Assembly (NCBI RefSeq): GCF_000182925.2
Contig: NC_026502.1
Coordinates: 558,001 to 622,000, forward strand
Source of the DNA: Neurospora crassa OR74A
Taxonomy: Eukaryota; Ascomycota; Sordariomycetes; Sordariales; Sordariaceae
Direction of reading: 5' to 3'
DNA length: 64,000 bases
Part shown: positions 10,195-19,276 of the stretch, piece after piece
Numbering within the stretch: the first letter of the stretch is position 1
Layout of the letters: the number at the start of each line of letters is the position of its first letter
Program-made: the position numbers and the translations under genes
Notes under the pieces: generated by a model
What the model was told of the DNA's origin: nothing
Databases searched by the model: none
Seen by the model: only the letters and a program-made list of their open reading frames with translations

Positions 10195-10702
10195 CCGCAA
10201 AGACTCGGGGCGTTGGGTTTTAGGCTCCCAGGAAATCAGGCATAATCACCTAGACATACATATGCTCAATTCTGTACATTTTATGCCCGCAAATTTGAGT
10301 GGGGGAGTCGTGTCGCCACCCCGCTGTACTGTAAGTTCGATTCTTCCATATCCTGGCTTTTCACGCCTATCCTTTCTCAAGGGCGCTGGAGGGTGGCGAC
10401 ATTCAGAATCACCGTCCTGCATAGGAATCTTGGTGGGCATACCGTATTGACTCGGGGCACTGGGTTTTAGGTTCCAAGGTCTAACTGGCAGAATCTATGT
10501 GTTAGATGCCTGAGGGTTTGGGTTTTGGTAGAGAATTCGAGCATACGTAATACTAGAGGCGCCTCAAGTGTGCAGATTATGCTTGATTTCCAGGGAACTT
10601 AGAACCCAGTGCCCCGAGTCAATACGGTAAATGTTGCTGTATGCTTACAGATTATACCTGGTTTCCTGGGATTCTAAAACCCAACGCCCCGAGTCTCTGC
10701 GG
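10195..10702. mobile_element. Outer MITE-like inverted-repeat element, interrupted by a second MITE
   Basis: The left end CCGCAAAGACTCGGGGCGTT is mirrored at the right end (AACGCCCCGAGTCTCTGCGG). The inverted repeat runs on through GGGTTTTAG, CTCCCAGGAAAT and CAGGCATAAT against ATTATACCTGGTTTCCTGGGA, giving roughly 55 bp. TA dinucleotides flank both ends (10193-10194, 10703-10704), as in a Tc1/mariner-type target duplication. No coding capacity. The inner element at 10442-10627 accounts for about 190 bp of its length, leaving an original element of roughly 320 bp. Confidence 0.8.
10442..10627. mobile_element. Inner MITE copy nested in the outer element
   Basis: 186 bp. The left end CCGTATTGACTCGGGGCACT is mirrored by AGTGCCCCGAGTCAATACGG at the right, with TA on each side (10440-10441, 10628-10629). 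The interior (AAGGTCTAACTGGCAG, ATGTGTTAGATGC, ACTAGAGG.GCCTCAAGTGT) matches the reverse complement of the element at 12554-12715, so both are the same non-autonomous family. Confidence 0.85.
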
Positions 10703-10704
10703 TA

Positions 10705-11253
10705 ACTCTTCGAATTCTTAAGGCCCGTGGTGCAATCCGGATTCTGAAGAAGTGGCTCGGATGTCTGGAGATGCCAAGAGAGACTGTAACCTATCCCGTG
10801 TTTTGACAATGAAGGACACAAGCGTGAAATTGGCAATCATCTCATCAACCCACACACGAACACAACGTCAGGACATGAGCTCATTATAATGTAAACCTTT
10901 ATTCGTGACCGATGACACTCTGTCTTCTCCGTCTTCCTTATACGAACTTAGCCACATTCCAGTCATCACGTGCTCTTCCATATCGAAGTGAAATTAGAAC
11001 ATGCAGGTTTTCCATTTTCCAACTCGCCGTCAGCGCCTAATGTGTGTACATGGTTTTCTTTAACAGACTGTCACCGAACCCAAAACATGCGAAGGTCAAA
11101 AACACCCAAGGAAACAAATTGTGACGAGGCAGCACCATATCCGCGCGAACTCAAAGCATTCCCCAAAACCAGACAGATGCGAATAAAGCAGGAGGTATTC
11201 CTTCGAGCCCCCACAAGCATGACTTGACCCCATCCTAACTTCCACCAAATTCC
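10705..11253. other. Intergenic 3' of the Trp/His-repeat gene
   Basis: No gene recognised. Contains the 3' flank of the minus-strand gene ending at 11254. Confidence 0.35.
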
Positions 11254-12246
11254 CTAAAGACTAAAAACCGGACACTCAAAATAACGGTAAAGAGTCCAAT
11301 CTGGCGGTTGCTCCGGGCCCATGCCACGAACCTCATACGGCTCAGGATGCATACACTTCCAAGCCAGCGCATTATCGCAGTAAATCCAGCCCATCGCCTG
11401 ATCGTAGTAATACCACGTTTGCGAAGGGTTGTGAACACACAATTGGGGCGAGGGATGGAAATAACTGATTTGGTCCACACAAGGATTATAGTAAGACCAA
11501 ATCGGAAAGGGATTGTAGTAGATCCAGCCCGTCTGAGGATCATGATCAACCCACCAGGCTGGTGAGGGATGGTGGTAAGTCCAGCCAGGCATTTTGTGGT
11601 GATATGCGATGTTTTCCACTGGCTGCTGCCATGGAGGTGCTTGATACCATGGAGGTGCTTGATACCATGGAGGAGGTTGATGCCATGGAGGAGGTTGATG
11701 CCATGGAGGTGCTTCATGCCATGGAGGTGCTTGATGCCATGGAGGTGCTTGATGCCATGCAGGTGCTTGATGCCATGCAGGCGCCAGGTTCTCCTCCTCT
11801 TGTCCAGCGTATGTATCCACGACATGCTCTGGATGGTTTCTCCAGTTTTCCCCAGGACATGCTGCGTTGGAGGGGTTCGCCTCGCCCCCCGAGTCGCCAG
11901 GCAACTCCGTAACGGTGATGACTTCTGTCGTGTCATCCTTTGTGGCAGTCGTTACCATTTCGGACATGGAATCGCCGCGACTCGTCGGCTCAGCATCGTC
12001 AGAAGCCAATGCCATCACGGCATGAAGCGTAAGCTCGTGTGTCTCGCAAGACTCTTCCTGGATTGCGTGCCCGTTTTTTGGGCTGTCTATGATGATGTTG
12101 GAAGATTCATCTTCCTCTTTTTCTGCTTGCCCGTGGCCTAGGCTCTTTGTGTCGCTGCCAGGAGATTTCTTGAGGTCGGATCTGGATCCGTTTGGAGGCA
12201 GCGACGTCGCAGTATGCCTATCGTCTTTGACGCCGGAGTGTCCCAT
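11254..12246 (-). CDS. Unrecognised protein with a nine-unit Trp/His hexapeptide array and aromatic C-terminal repeats
   Basis: 330 aa. The ATG at 12246 (MGHSGVKDD) was chosen because no in-frame ATG occurs between it and the upstream stop at about 12394. Residues 1-150 are polar, with Ser/Glu/Asp-rich stretches and little predicted structure. Residues ~154-206 hold nine near-perfect hexapeptides of type A-P-P-W-H-Q (variants with Y for H, E or Q at the end). Residues ~207-330 carry looser repeats built around G-W-x-Y-(H/Y)-(H/N)-P-x-P-x-W, for example GWIYYNPFPIW and GWTYHHPSPAW. No signal peptide or membrane segment is visible. I recognise no family. The dense Trp/His pattern could bind metal, aromatic ligands or proline-binding modules, or be a rapidly evolving array. 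Function unknown. Confidence 0.7.
   Translation of the reverse strand: MGHSGVKDDRHTATSLPPNGSRSDLKKSPGSDTKSLGHGQAEKEEDESSNIIIDSPKNGHAIQEESCETHELTLHAVMALASDDAEPTSRGDSMSEMVTTATKDDTTEVITVTELPGDSGGEANPSNAACPGENWRNHPEHVVDTYAGQEEENLAPAWHQAPAWHQAPPWHQAPPWHEAPPWHQPPPWHQPPPWYQAPPWYQAPPWQQPVENIAYHHKMPGWTYHHPSPAWWVDHDPQTGWIYYNPFPIWSYYNPCVDQISYFHPSPQLCVHNPSQTWYYYDQAMGWIYCDNALAWKCMHPEPYEVRGMGPEQPPDWTLYRYFECPVFSL
11629..11785. repeat. 18-bp coding minisatellite (about nine units)
   Basis: On the plus strand the unit reads CCATGGAGGTGCTTGATG with small variants. It stays in frame and encodes the hexapeptide array of the minus-strand gene, so copy number can change without frameshift. Confidence 0.92.
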
Positions 12247-13216
12247 GTTGACGTGATCGAGGTGGGTGTGGACAAAATGGGTGGTATCGATGGTTTGCAA
12301 ATTGCAGAATGTGAGAGAGTAAAGATTGATGGGTCGATGAGAAAGAGGGGAAGGAGAGGGAACGTGGGGGGGAAAAGGGTTTATGTAGTCGACTTAGGGA
12401 TGGGATGCTGATGCAGAGGTGTGTATTTTCTTGACTTTGCCAGTTGGGGTTTCGGACGGACCGTTAAGGACGCAGGAGTACATAACAAGTATAAGAAATG
12501 CATGTACGTCCTCGGCGATGCACGTTTTTTGTGTCTTGGTGTCTTGCAGCTTCCCGTATTGACGCGGGGCACTGGGTTTTAGGTTCCCTGGAAATCAAGT
12601 ATAGAGGTAATCTGTACACTTGAGGCACCTCTAGTATTGCATCTAAAGCATCTAACACATAGATGCTGCCAGTTAGACCTTGGAACCTAAAACTCAGTGC
12701 CCCGAGTCAATACGGTAGAGTGATGTGGACTGGAGGTTGCATAATTCTGGGGTGTGGAAAATCCGCTCAAAGTGCCGCTCCGAGCCGAGACGCACAAGTC
12801 CAGGAAAAGTCATCCAGAGCTGAATTCACGGACTTGTAGTTTCCGAGATGAATTTCGTCCCTCTGCCTTTTGGAACCACGAGTTCTCTTCATGTCGGGAT
12901 CATGCGCTCCTGCAATGGGAAGTTTAGTCCTCACACTCAAAGAGGGGGAAAGTGGGAATGTGGTAGGAATGAAGAGGCAGGAGCAATCCAAATTTCAGAC
13001 AGGTCGAGCTCAGATCAATTCGCTGCTCTGGTAACTTGAATCTCAAGATTGTCTCGTTCTCATCTGATCCAGACAATCCTTCCACCCTTGCTGCGATCTG
13101 ATTCCATTGATCCATCCATCCTTCCATCCTCTACACTATTCTTTCCAGTCTTGGGGTATCAACCCTTCTCTACCGGATGTGCGAAAAGAAGTGCGAATTG
13201 CAGCCATGTCATCCGC
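12247..13216. other. Intergenic containing a MITE (12554-12715)
   Basis: Divergent/3' region between the Trp/His-repeat gene and coiled-coil paralogue B. Apart from the MITE no gene or RNA was recognised. Confidence 0.4.
12554..12715. mobile_element. MITE copy, 162 bp
   Basis: Same family as the nested element at 10442-10627, in the opposite orientation. Ends are CCGTATTGACGCGGGGCACT and AGTGCCCCGAGTCAATACGG. TA follows the right end (12716-12717); the left flank reads TC, so one base of the target duplication has probably mutated. Not coding. Confidence 0.85.
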
Positions 13217-13921
13217 CTACTCCCACCTCGTCAGATCCGGACACCGTCCAAGAACATTTCCCCAAGAAAAGCACAACTTTCCATCCTTCTTCCCATCTCT
13301 CTTTATTCGGATGCACCTCATACTTCGGTTAATCGGGACATTATTCAGTCGGTTCAAGTCCGGTCTACAATAACATACTCCGACAGCTACACCGGGATCA
13401 AACAAATCATGATAACCGTGGCCCCAGTAAAGTACCCCGTACAAGCAATATCTGATGTCGAGCGCCCCGTGCCGTTGAAAGTTCTCCCATCTTTCCAACA
13501 TGTGATGGTCATCGCGTGAGTTGTACAGTCCTACGAGCGCTGCGAAAACAAACTCGGCTGGGAGTTCGATACTGCTGACGCAATCGTACAGCCCGCTAAT
13601 TGCGTCCATCATCACTCTGGAAAACTGGGTGGCGGTATCGTTTGTTTCCAACTCGACCGGTTCTGTCTGCAGGTTTTCCGGCTCCATTCCCTCCAGTTCA
13701 ATCTCATTGAGCTCGGCTACCTCCATATCGCCATGGGCGGCAGCTGCGGGGCTAGAGTCCAGATGGGAAGTCCCAATCTCCTGTTCTCTGTTCTCCTTCA
13801 ACTCCTGTACCTCCTGATTGAGGACTCGGATCTTTTGCTGCACTGTCAAGACGTGCTGACTTAGCTCATATAGTGAAGCTTGGATCGTTGATAAATCGGT
13901 GTTTCTGTTGTGGCGGGCCAT
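13217..13921 (-). CDS. Coiled-coil protein with the same unrecognised C-terminal domain (paralogue B)
   Basis: 234 aa, single exon. The first ATG in frame is at 13921 (MARHNRNTD); the open frame extends further upstream but only through a TTG. Residues ~14-50 form a coiled coil (LSQHVLTVQQKIRVLNQEV). Residues ~60-95 are acidic. The C-terminal ~125 residues align by eye with the end of the protein at 4849-5745: a helix with ALVGLYNSRDD against ALISFHNRANG, then WENFQRHGALDIRYCLYG, GVAVGVCYCR, RCIRIKRD, GKLCFSWG and a terminal RWE. It lacks the two basic NLS-like clusters of paralogue A. Function unknown. The pair most likely arose by an old duplication, since only motif-level identity is left. 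Confidence 0.82.
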   Translation of the reverse strand: MARHNRNTDLSTIQASLYELSQHVLTVQQKIRVLNQEVQELKENREQEIGTSHLDSSPAAAAHGDMEVAELNEIELEGMEPENLQTEPVELETNDTATQFSRVMMDAISGLYDCVSSIELPAEFVFAALVGLYNSRDDHHMLERWENFQRHGALDIRYCLYGVLYWGHGYHDLFDPGVAVGVCYCRPDLNRLNNVPINRSMRCIRIKRDGKKDGKLCFSWGNVLGRCPDLTRWE

Positions 13922-14645
13922 GTTGGGTTGACTGACGATCAATCTTGGATGATGAATTAGTGAGGCCCGAAGAGAATCAAGGAAGCAGAAGCAATGTAGG
14001 AAGACGGGCTGGAAGGATGGACGAGACAAATAGACCCCATTTTGAATCTCAGCGCTGACTGTGGCGGGGATACCAGAATGTGCTCGATGTTTAAAGTGGG
14101 CGTTCGAGAAGGTTAGATCCTAAGTGAATGAAAGACAGGAAAAGAGGAATGAAAGAGGGAATAATATAGGTAAATGGAAGAAAGCCAGCTATTGTGTTTG
14201 CTAAATCGCCGACAAACGAGCATGTAGACTTAGCCCGTTAAGATCGTGTAGATCGGTTTCGTCTTGTTATCAGGTAGGTAAGCTTCGTGGCGTCCCGGTG
14301 CCATCGCCCACTTGATGCACACTAGTTTCCCCTTGGGCGTCTGGAAGTTTTTTTTTTTTTTTTTTTTTCCTTAACAACTTGGGAGCTGTATAGTGTTTAG
14401 CATATTGCATCCCAAGTGCCGAAGAAAATTGCAGTTGGGTTAAGTTGCGAATGCCTTCAATTTTACACCGGTGAAGTTGTTAAAAAACAAAAAAGAAAAA
14501 AAAAAAAAAGAAAAAAAAAAAAAGGGGGGGAGGAGGGGGACCGCAACCGGACGGCGCAGCGAAAATTGTTAGTGGGCTCCAGTTGGAGCGAGTTCTGTTC
14601 TATAGCGGGCAGCTGGTGAGCATGCCCCTGGGCTCCTCACAGCGG
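13922..14645. other. Upstream region of paralogue B; homopolymer-rich
   Basis: No gene seen. A T run lies at 14348-14368, and an A-rich then G-rich tract at about 14488-14530. The segment ends at the terminal repeat of the RIPped transposon. Confidence 0.45.
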
Positions 14646-14698
14646 CTGTGCCTTGCAATCACGGTGTCAGTCCCCACTTTGAGCAGAGCCGCCAGTTA
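14646..14698. repeat. Left terminal inverted repeat of the RIPped transposon
   Basis: Pairs with 19224-19276. At several differing sites the left copy keeps CA where the right copy (read on its complement) has TA, so the right end is more RIP-mutated. Confidence 0.88.
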
Positions 14699-15269
14699 CA
14701 CACACATGCATCAAAATCGACATACCAGAACTTCAAGAGCCATAACTCCGTCAATTTGTACACGATTTGCACCCAAATTTAATATTTCTAATCGGTATTT
14801 AATTAAAAGAAAATTGTATATAACTACAACGATACCTCATTATACTAATGAACAGCAGCGGCAAACGATATATGTAATACTAGTTGCTGGCGAGTATCCT
14901 CGTAAAATTGTGTATATTATTGGGTTAAGTAAGTGGTAAGTCTAGCAATTAAAAAAGAATTATAACTTTACTAGGCGGCTATATAATTAACCTCGCACTC
15001 CCTTTAATATTATTATACTAATTCCCTAAGCTATAGAAGTTAATATAGCTAACTATAAACTAAAATTTATAATAGTATTTAATTTACTATAATATAGGAA
15101 GTATTTAAACTCCTTCATTATAAACTCGACTTATACCTCGATAAAATATAATACTTTTTAGTTAGCGAATTAGATATATACGTATCGACGAGTATAATAT
15201 TAAAATATTTAAAATCTTCCGAATAGAGTAATAAGAGGATAGTTTATAAGGCTTCCTAATATAATGAAC

Positions 15270-15910
15270 TATTATAGTTGGATTAGTTAAGGAAGGTTTC
15301 GAAGTTCTTTATAGAGATATATGTTTTTTATAACGAGTTTAATATTAATAAAAGAAATAGTATGTAGCGTATAGGGTAGGCGTTAAAGGATATATTTTTA
15401 TAGTTAGAGAGCGCTTTAATAAAGGGGAAGTAATTCTATTTACTATTAGCGTTAACTGTAAATAGCCTTATTAATGTAATATATTATAAGGAAATAATGG
15501 ATATAAATAGTTTTATTAAGTAATTAGAGGAGGAGGTACTCCCTAAGATAAATCCCTTCTCCGCCCGGTATAGTATATTAATAATAAATAACGTATTATA
15601 ATATAAATATCCCTCTATTAAAGTTGTGTATAATAATAGAAAGATACTATTCTAATTCTTACTACTATACTTACTAAATTTTAACCCTATCGAGGTATAC
15701 TTTAGTAATATAAAAGCGTATATACGGTGGTAATATTAATAGGCTAATAATAACCGGTTGAAAGAGAGCGAATTTAAGAGCTTCCTCGAAGGAGCAGCGC
15801 GTATAGTAGGGTAGGGAGTTACTACTATACGAAGGTACTACTGCCAAGCGTATATACCGTATAATAAACTTAATAAGGCGAATAAACCGAAGGATTATAT
15901 TATATTGTAT
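15270..15910 (+). pseudogene. Tc1/mariner-like (DDE_3 type) transposase relic
   Basis: Conceptual plus-strand translation, allowing stops, still shows the order of a DDE_3 superfamily transposase. There is a strand after a lost first catalytic acid with N-I-N-K-R-N (about 15340), then ALTVNSLINVIYYKE (about 15445), LEEEVLPKINPF (about 15525-15555), the remnant of the central M-D-N motif as IINN (about 15580) and NFNPIEVYFSNIKAYIR (about 15680-15725), which carries the final acidic residue. Stop codons are mostly TAA/TAG at sites that RIP would create from CAA/CAG/TGG. Not functional. The N-terminal DNA-binding part should lie upstream, 14.95-15.27 kb, but cannot be read. Confidence 0.75.
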
Positions 15911-16199
15911 AGGGATTAATTATACGAGTTGAAGGCAACGGGGATAGTAGTATAAAATATTAAATTATATAATTAATATAGTATATTGAATATAGGAGTA
16001 ATAGAGTATAATTAAGTGCCTAGTCCGGTAGTATAAATTAAGTAAGTAAGAAATAACGAAATTTTGCAATTATATTGTAAATCCCCTAAAAATGTTATAA
16101 TCTACTAGTATAGTATTTATTTATATAATAATCTAACGTATATATATCCCTCTTTTATTCGTATAGTTCTACTCTTTAATTCCTATATTTATTATATTT

Positions 16200-19100
16200 T
16201 ATTATTGTTATTATTGTTGTTATTATTATCCAGCTCGCTAGTAGTCGGGTTGGGGTTATAATCGAGTAGGCTATTGTCTAGGTTAAATTCTTTATTGTAT
16301 ATAAAATTATTATATATATAGTCGCTGGCGTCGTTAAAGTTAGGGAGGGCGCGGTACTCTTTATAATCCTACTATAACGAGTCTGGCGGGTCGGTATTTA
16401 TGTAATATAGTAGTTAATTATATATATAATTATTAATAAATAGTAATTTATTTTATAATTAAAATTCGAATACGCTGGGATCTATAATTTAGGGTAGTAG
16501 CGGTGGTACTAGAATTCCTAACGGCAGGGATAACGACTGTTGTATATAATCTCGTTTGAAGTAGAGGTAATCTTTAATCGCTTTCTTAATTATAATATAT
16601 ATACCTTCGTTTACTTTATAAGAGAAATACTACTTTATAGGGAAATTGTACGCTTAATAGAAAATTAACCGCCCAGTAATAAAGGATTTTTAAATACTAT
16701 AAAGCGAATCCCTTAATATATTATTTTTACCCGACTTAAGTATATATCTAAAAATAAACTACTTTATAAAGTCGGTAACGAAAGAGTTAAACGGTCAGTC
16801 TAGTAATAAGGAGGGTAAAGGGGAGGAAGGTTGAAGGTCGCTGTTACTAGTACGAGACGTACTAGTATAAGAAGTACTAATATAAAAAGTACTAATGCTA
16901 ATACTATATAATATAAGTAAAATAGGTAAAGTAGGCTTAAACGCTAGCCTAGTGCTTATTGTACCTATACTTATACCTCTATATTTAGTAAATAGAGGTA
17001 CTAGCGGTACGGCGGGCAGTGCTCTAGCGCCGTTATTATTACTAATAACCCTATAAGTATTGCCGTTAGCTTAATAATTATTATAAAGGTTAAAGTTAAA
17101 GATTTAAAGTATTAGTAAGAAGCCTCCTCTACCGCTACTGTATTTTGTACCCGGGAGAATATATAGTATAAACGGCTGGAATTACTAGTAATTTAACTAC
17201 CTAATTATCGGCCTACCGGGTTAAAGAACCGATTACTATTGACTCGAATTAAATTACTATAATATTATATCGGCCGGGGGTTAATTAATTATAGTTTGTT
17301 TATTAACGATAGCGCCCGCCTAATTAATAAAATCCTTTACTATTAATAGGAAATAATATTTTTAATTAGGAAAAATATAGTACTAATAATATTCCTATCC
17401 CTTATAATAATTCTTATATTCGCACCTAATCTTACAACCCTACATCTTAATTAAATCGTTATATAGTAACTATAACGATTTTCTACCTTATTATTAAACT
17501 TCGTATTTAGTATTACAATAGGTCTTTAATTCGAGTAATATTATATTAGTTATTAATTAACGACTAAAACTAACTATTTTTAACTATCTAGAGGCACTAG
17601 CCGGCGCGGCAGTAATTAGAGGGATAGGTATAGAAGGCTAGCGAGAATATTAGCGAAACTCAACGAAAAATCTGGGTCTTAACTATAATAAAATACCGTA
17701 ATTAATTAACCGCTCTATAAATAAAGTAATGCGAACTAATATAAGCGTACTAAAGATAAAAGTAGTACTAGGCCGCAATAATCTACTAATAATCCGTACG
17801 TAAGTAATAACCGTAATAAAATATCGCTCTATTAATTACTATATAAGACTACGTACTACTTTTAATATATTAATATAACTAAATAGTACTATTAAATTCT
17901 CGTCTTTCTTAAGTACAATACAATCTTAGTAGAGTATAATCCCCCTTCTAATCGACTCTTATACGCCCACTAACCAATCCACGTAATATATAACAATAGC
18001 TAAATCTATACCGAAAAGGTCACATTCGCTACGGGCAATTCCTAAAAGGTTACCCTATACGTTATATACTTTATATACGAGGTTATTACCAAATATACTA
18101 TACTCCTCAATATTAACCTCGCTATCAACATCCTTCTCAATAATAATATAATCGGCCGAAATAAAGGTAGGCAATTTACCGGGCTTTATAGGGAGAGCAT
18201 TATATCGGGCATCTATAACCTATATTCTATTATATATAAATAAAATATTTAAGAAGTCGAGTACTAGTAGTAGGCCTCGAAGTGTTATAATAAATTTACA
18301 GGATTTTTAGGCAGATTACCGCCGACGAGGTACCGCTAGGGGGGTAGTACTAATTTACTTATTAATTATAATATCGCCTTATAGTCTCGCTAGCAGGTAT
18401 ATATATTGCTCAAATAATTTAGCATTACTTTTAATCGTCGACCCGCTATTATTTACCGGTTATTTGTAACGGTAAGGGGGTTCGTAGGTTCGAAAAAACG
18501 AGGCAATTAGAGCAATCGAAACAATTAGAGCGGTCGAAACAATTAGAGAAACGGCAGGGACTAAAGCAATCAATATAGCTAGAATAATAAAAGGAGAAGA
18601 AACTAGAGCTTTAAATATAATTTACAATCTACTTAATAAAGCAGCGGGTATAAAAACTACACATTATTTACTAATAATACTTACCTTCCTTACCTTCGTA
18701 TTACTAATACCTATACCAGTACTAATTAATAAATTACTACTATTACTACTACTCTTAATTATAATACGTAGACTAGGTCTAACTCTAACTCTAATTAATT
18801 AAAATTATTAATTAGGGGTCCTAATAATATTTCTATAATCCGGGTTTAAATTTACTGTATATACTATTAGTATTAGAATCCTCTTATTATCTCTATCTCC
18901 GTTATCTACGCCGGTATTTATACAAATTATACGGGTACTAGGCCGTAAAAGCCGCTTCGATCGTCGGAGTTTATCCCTATTACTAGGAAGGGGGCGCTTA
19001 AGGGGCATCTCTAGCGCAAGCGCAGCAGTGCCGGGTACAAATCGTACGCGATACGGACTAGCGACTTAACTAGGATCCCTTAATATAGACTTCAATCGAT

Positions 19101-19220
19101 TCGGGGTATCCATACGAATACAGAGTAGTTATTAGAATATAAATACCATTAATTATAGTAGTAATATAGGTAATTGAAGGTTCGACTATTGTTACGAATC
19201 GATTAATTTACGGTATATAT
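16200..19220. other. Second, unidentified RIP-degenerate segment of the transposon
   Basis: Very AT-rich with no intact frame. On the minus strand around 17.9-18.1 kb a stretch reads with few stops and shows LLGIARSECDLFGIDLA and VDWLVG, suggesting a former second gene in opposite orientation to the transposase. I cannot assign it. A short direct repeat of about 15-18 bp (ACAATTAGAG...TCGAAACAATTAGAG) lies at about 18505-18560. Confidence 0.4.
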
Positions 19221-19223
19221 ATA

Positions 19224-19276
19224 TAATTGGCGGCTCTACTCAAAGTGGGGACTGACACCGTAATTGCAAGGCACAG
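19224..19276. repeat. Right terminal inverted repeat of the RIPped transposon
   Basis: Reverse complement of 14646-14698 with several C-to-T (CpA) transitions. Marks the sharp return from AT-rich to normal composition. Confidence 0.88.

Larger units (their letters stand above)
14646..19276. mobile_element. RIP-degraded DNA transposon, about 4.6 kb, with ~53-bp terminal inverted repeats
   Basis: The left end CTGTGCCTTGCAATCACGGT (14646) is mirrored by ACCGTAATTGCAAGGCACAG (ending 19276). The repeats continue through GTCAGTCCCCACTTTGAG and GAGCCGCC for about 53 bp. Between them the base composition falls abruptly to very AT-rich with TpA everywhere and almost no long open frame, the classic result of repeat-induced point mutation (C to T, preferentially at CpA). 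A plus-strand transposase relic lies at about 15300-15910. A second half, 16.2-19.1 kb, is equally mutated and not identified. No clear target-site duplication: the flanks are AGCGG on the left and GGGGC on the right. The Tc1/mariner-like transposase would predict TA, so the family assignment of the whole element is open. Confidence 0.88.

Noticed and set aside
11308-12141. Plus-strand open frames opposite the Trp/His-repeat gene
   Set aside because: Their repeats (W-R-C-L-I-P, M-E-V-L-D-A) are the antisense reading of the same minisatellite. The minus-strand frame has the longer non-repeat part and a leader-like upstream; the choice is probable, not certain.
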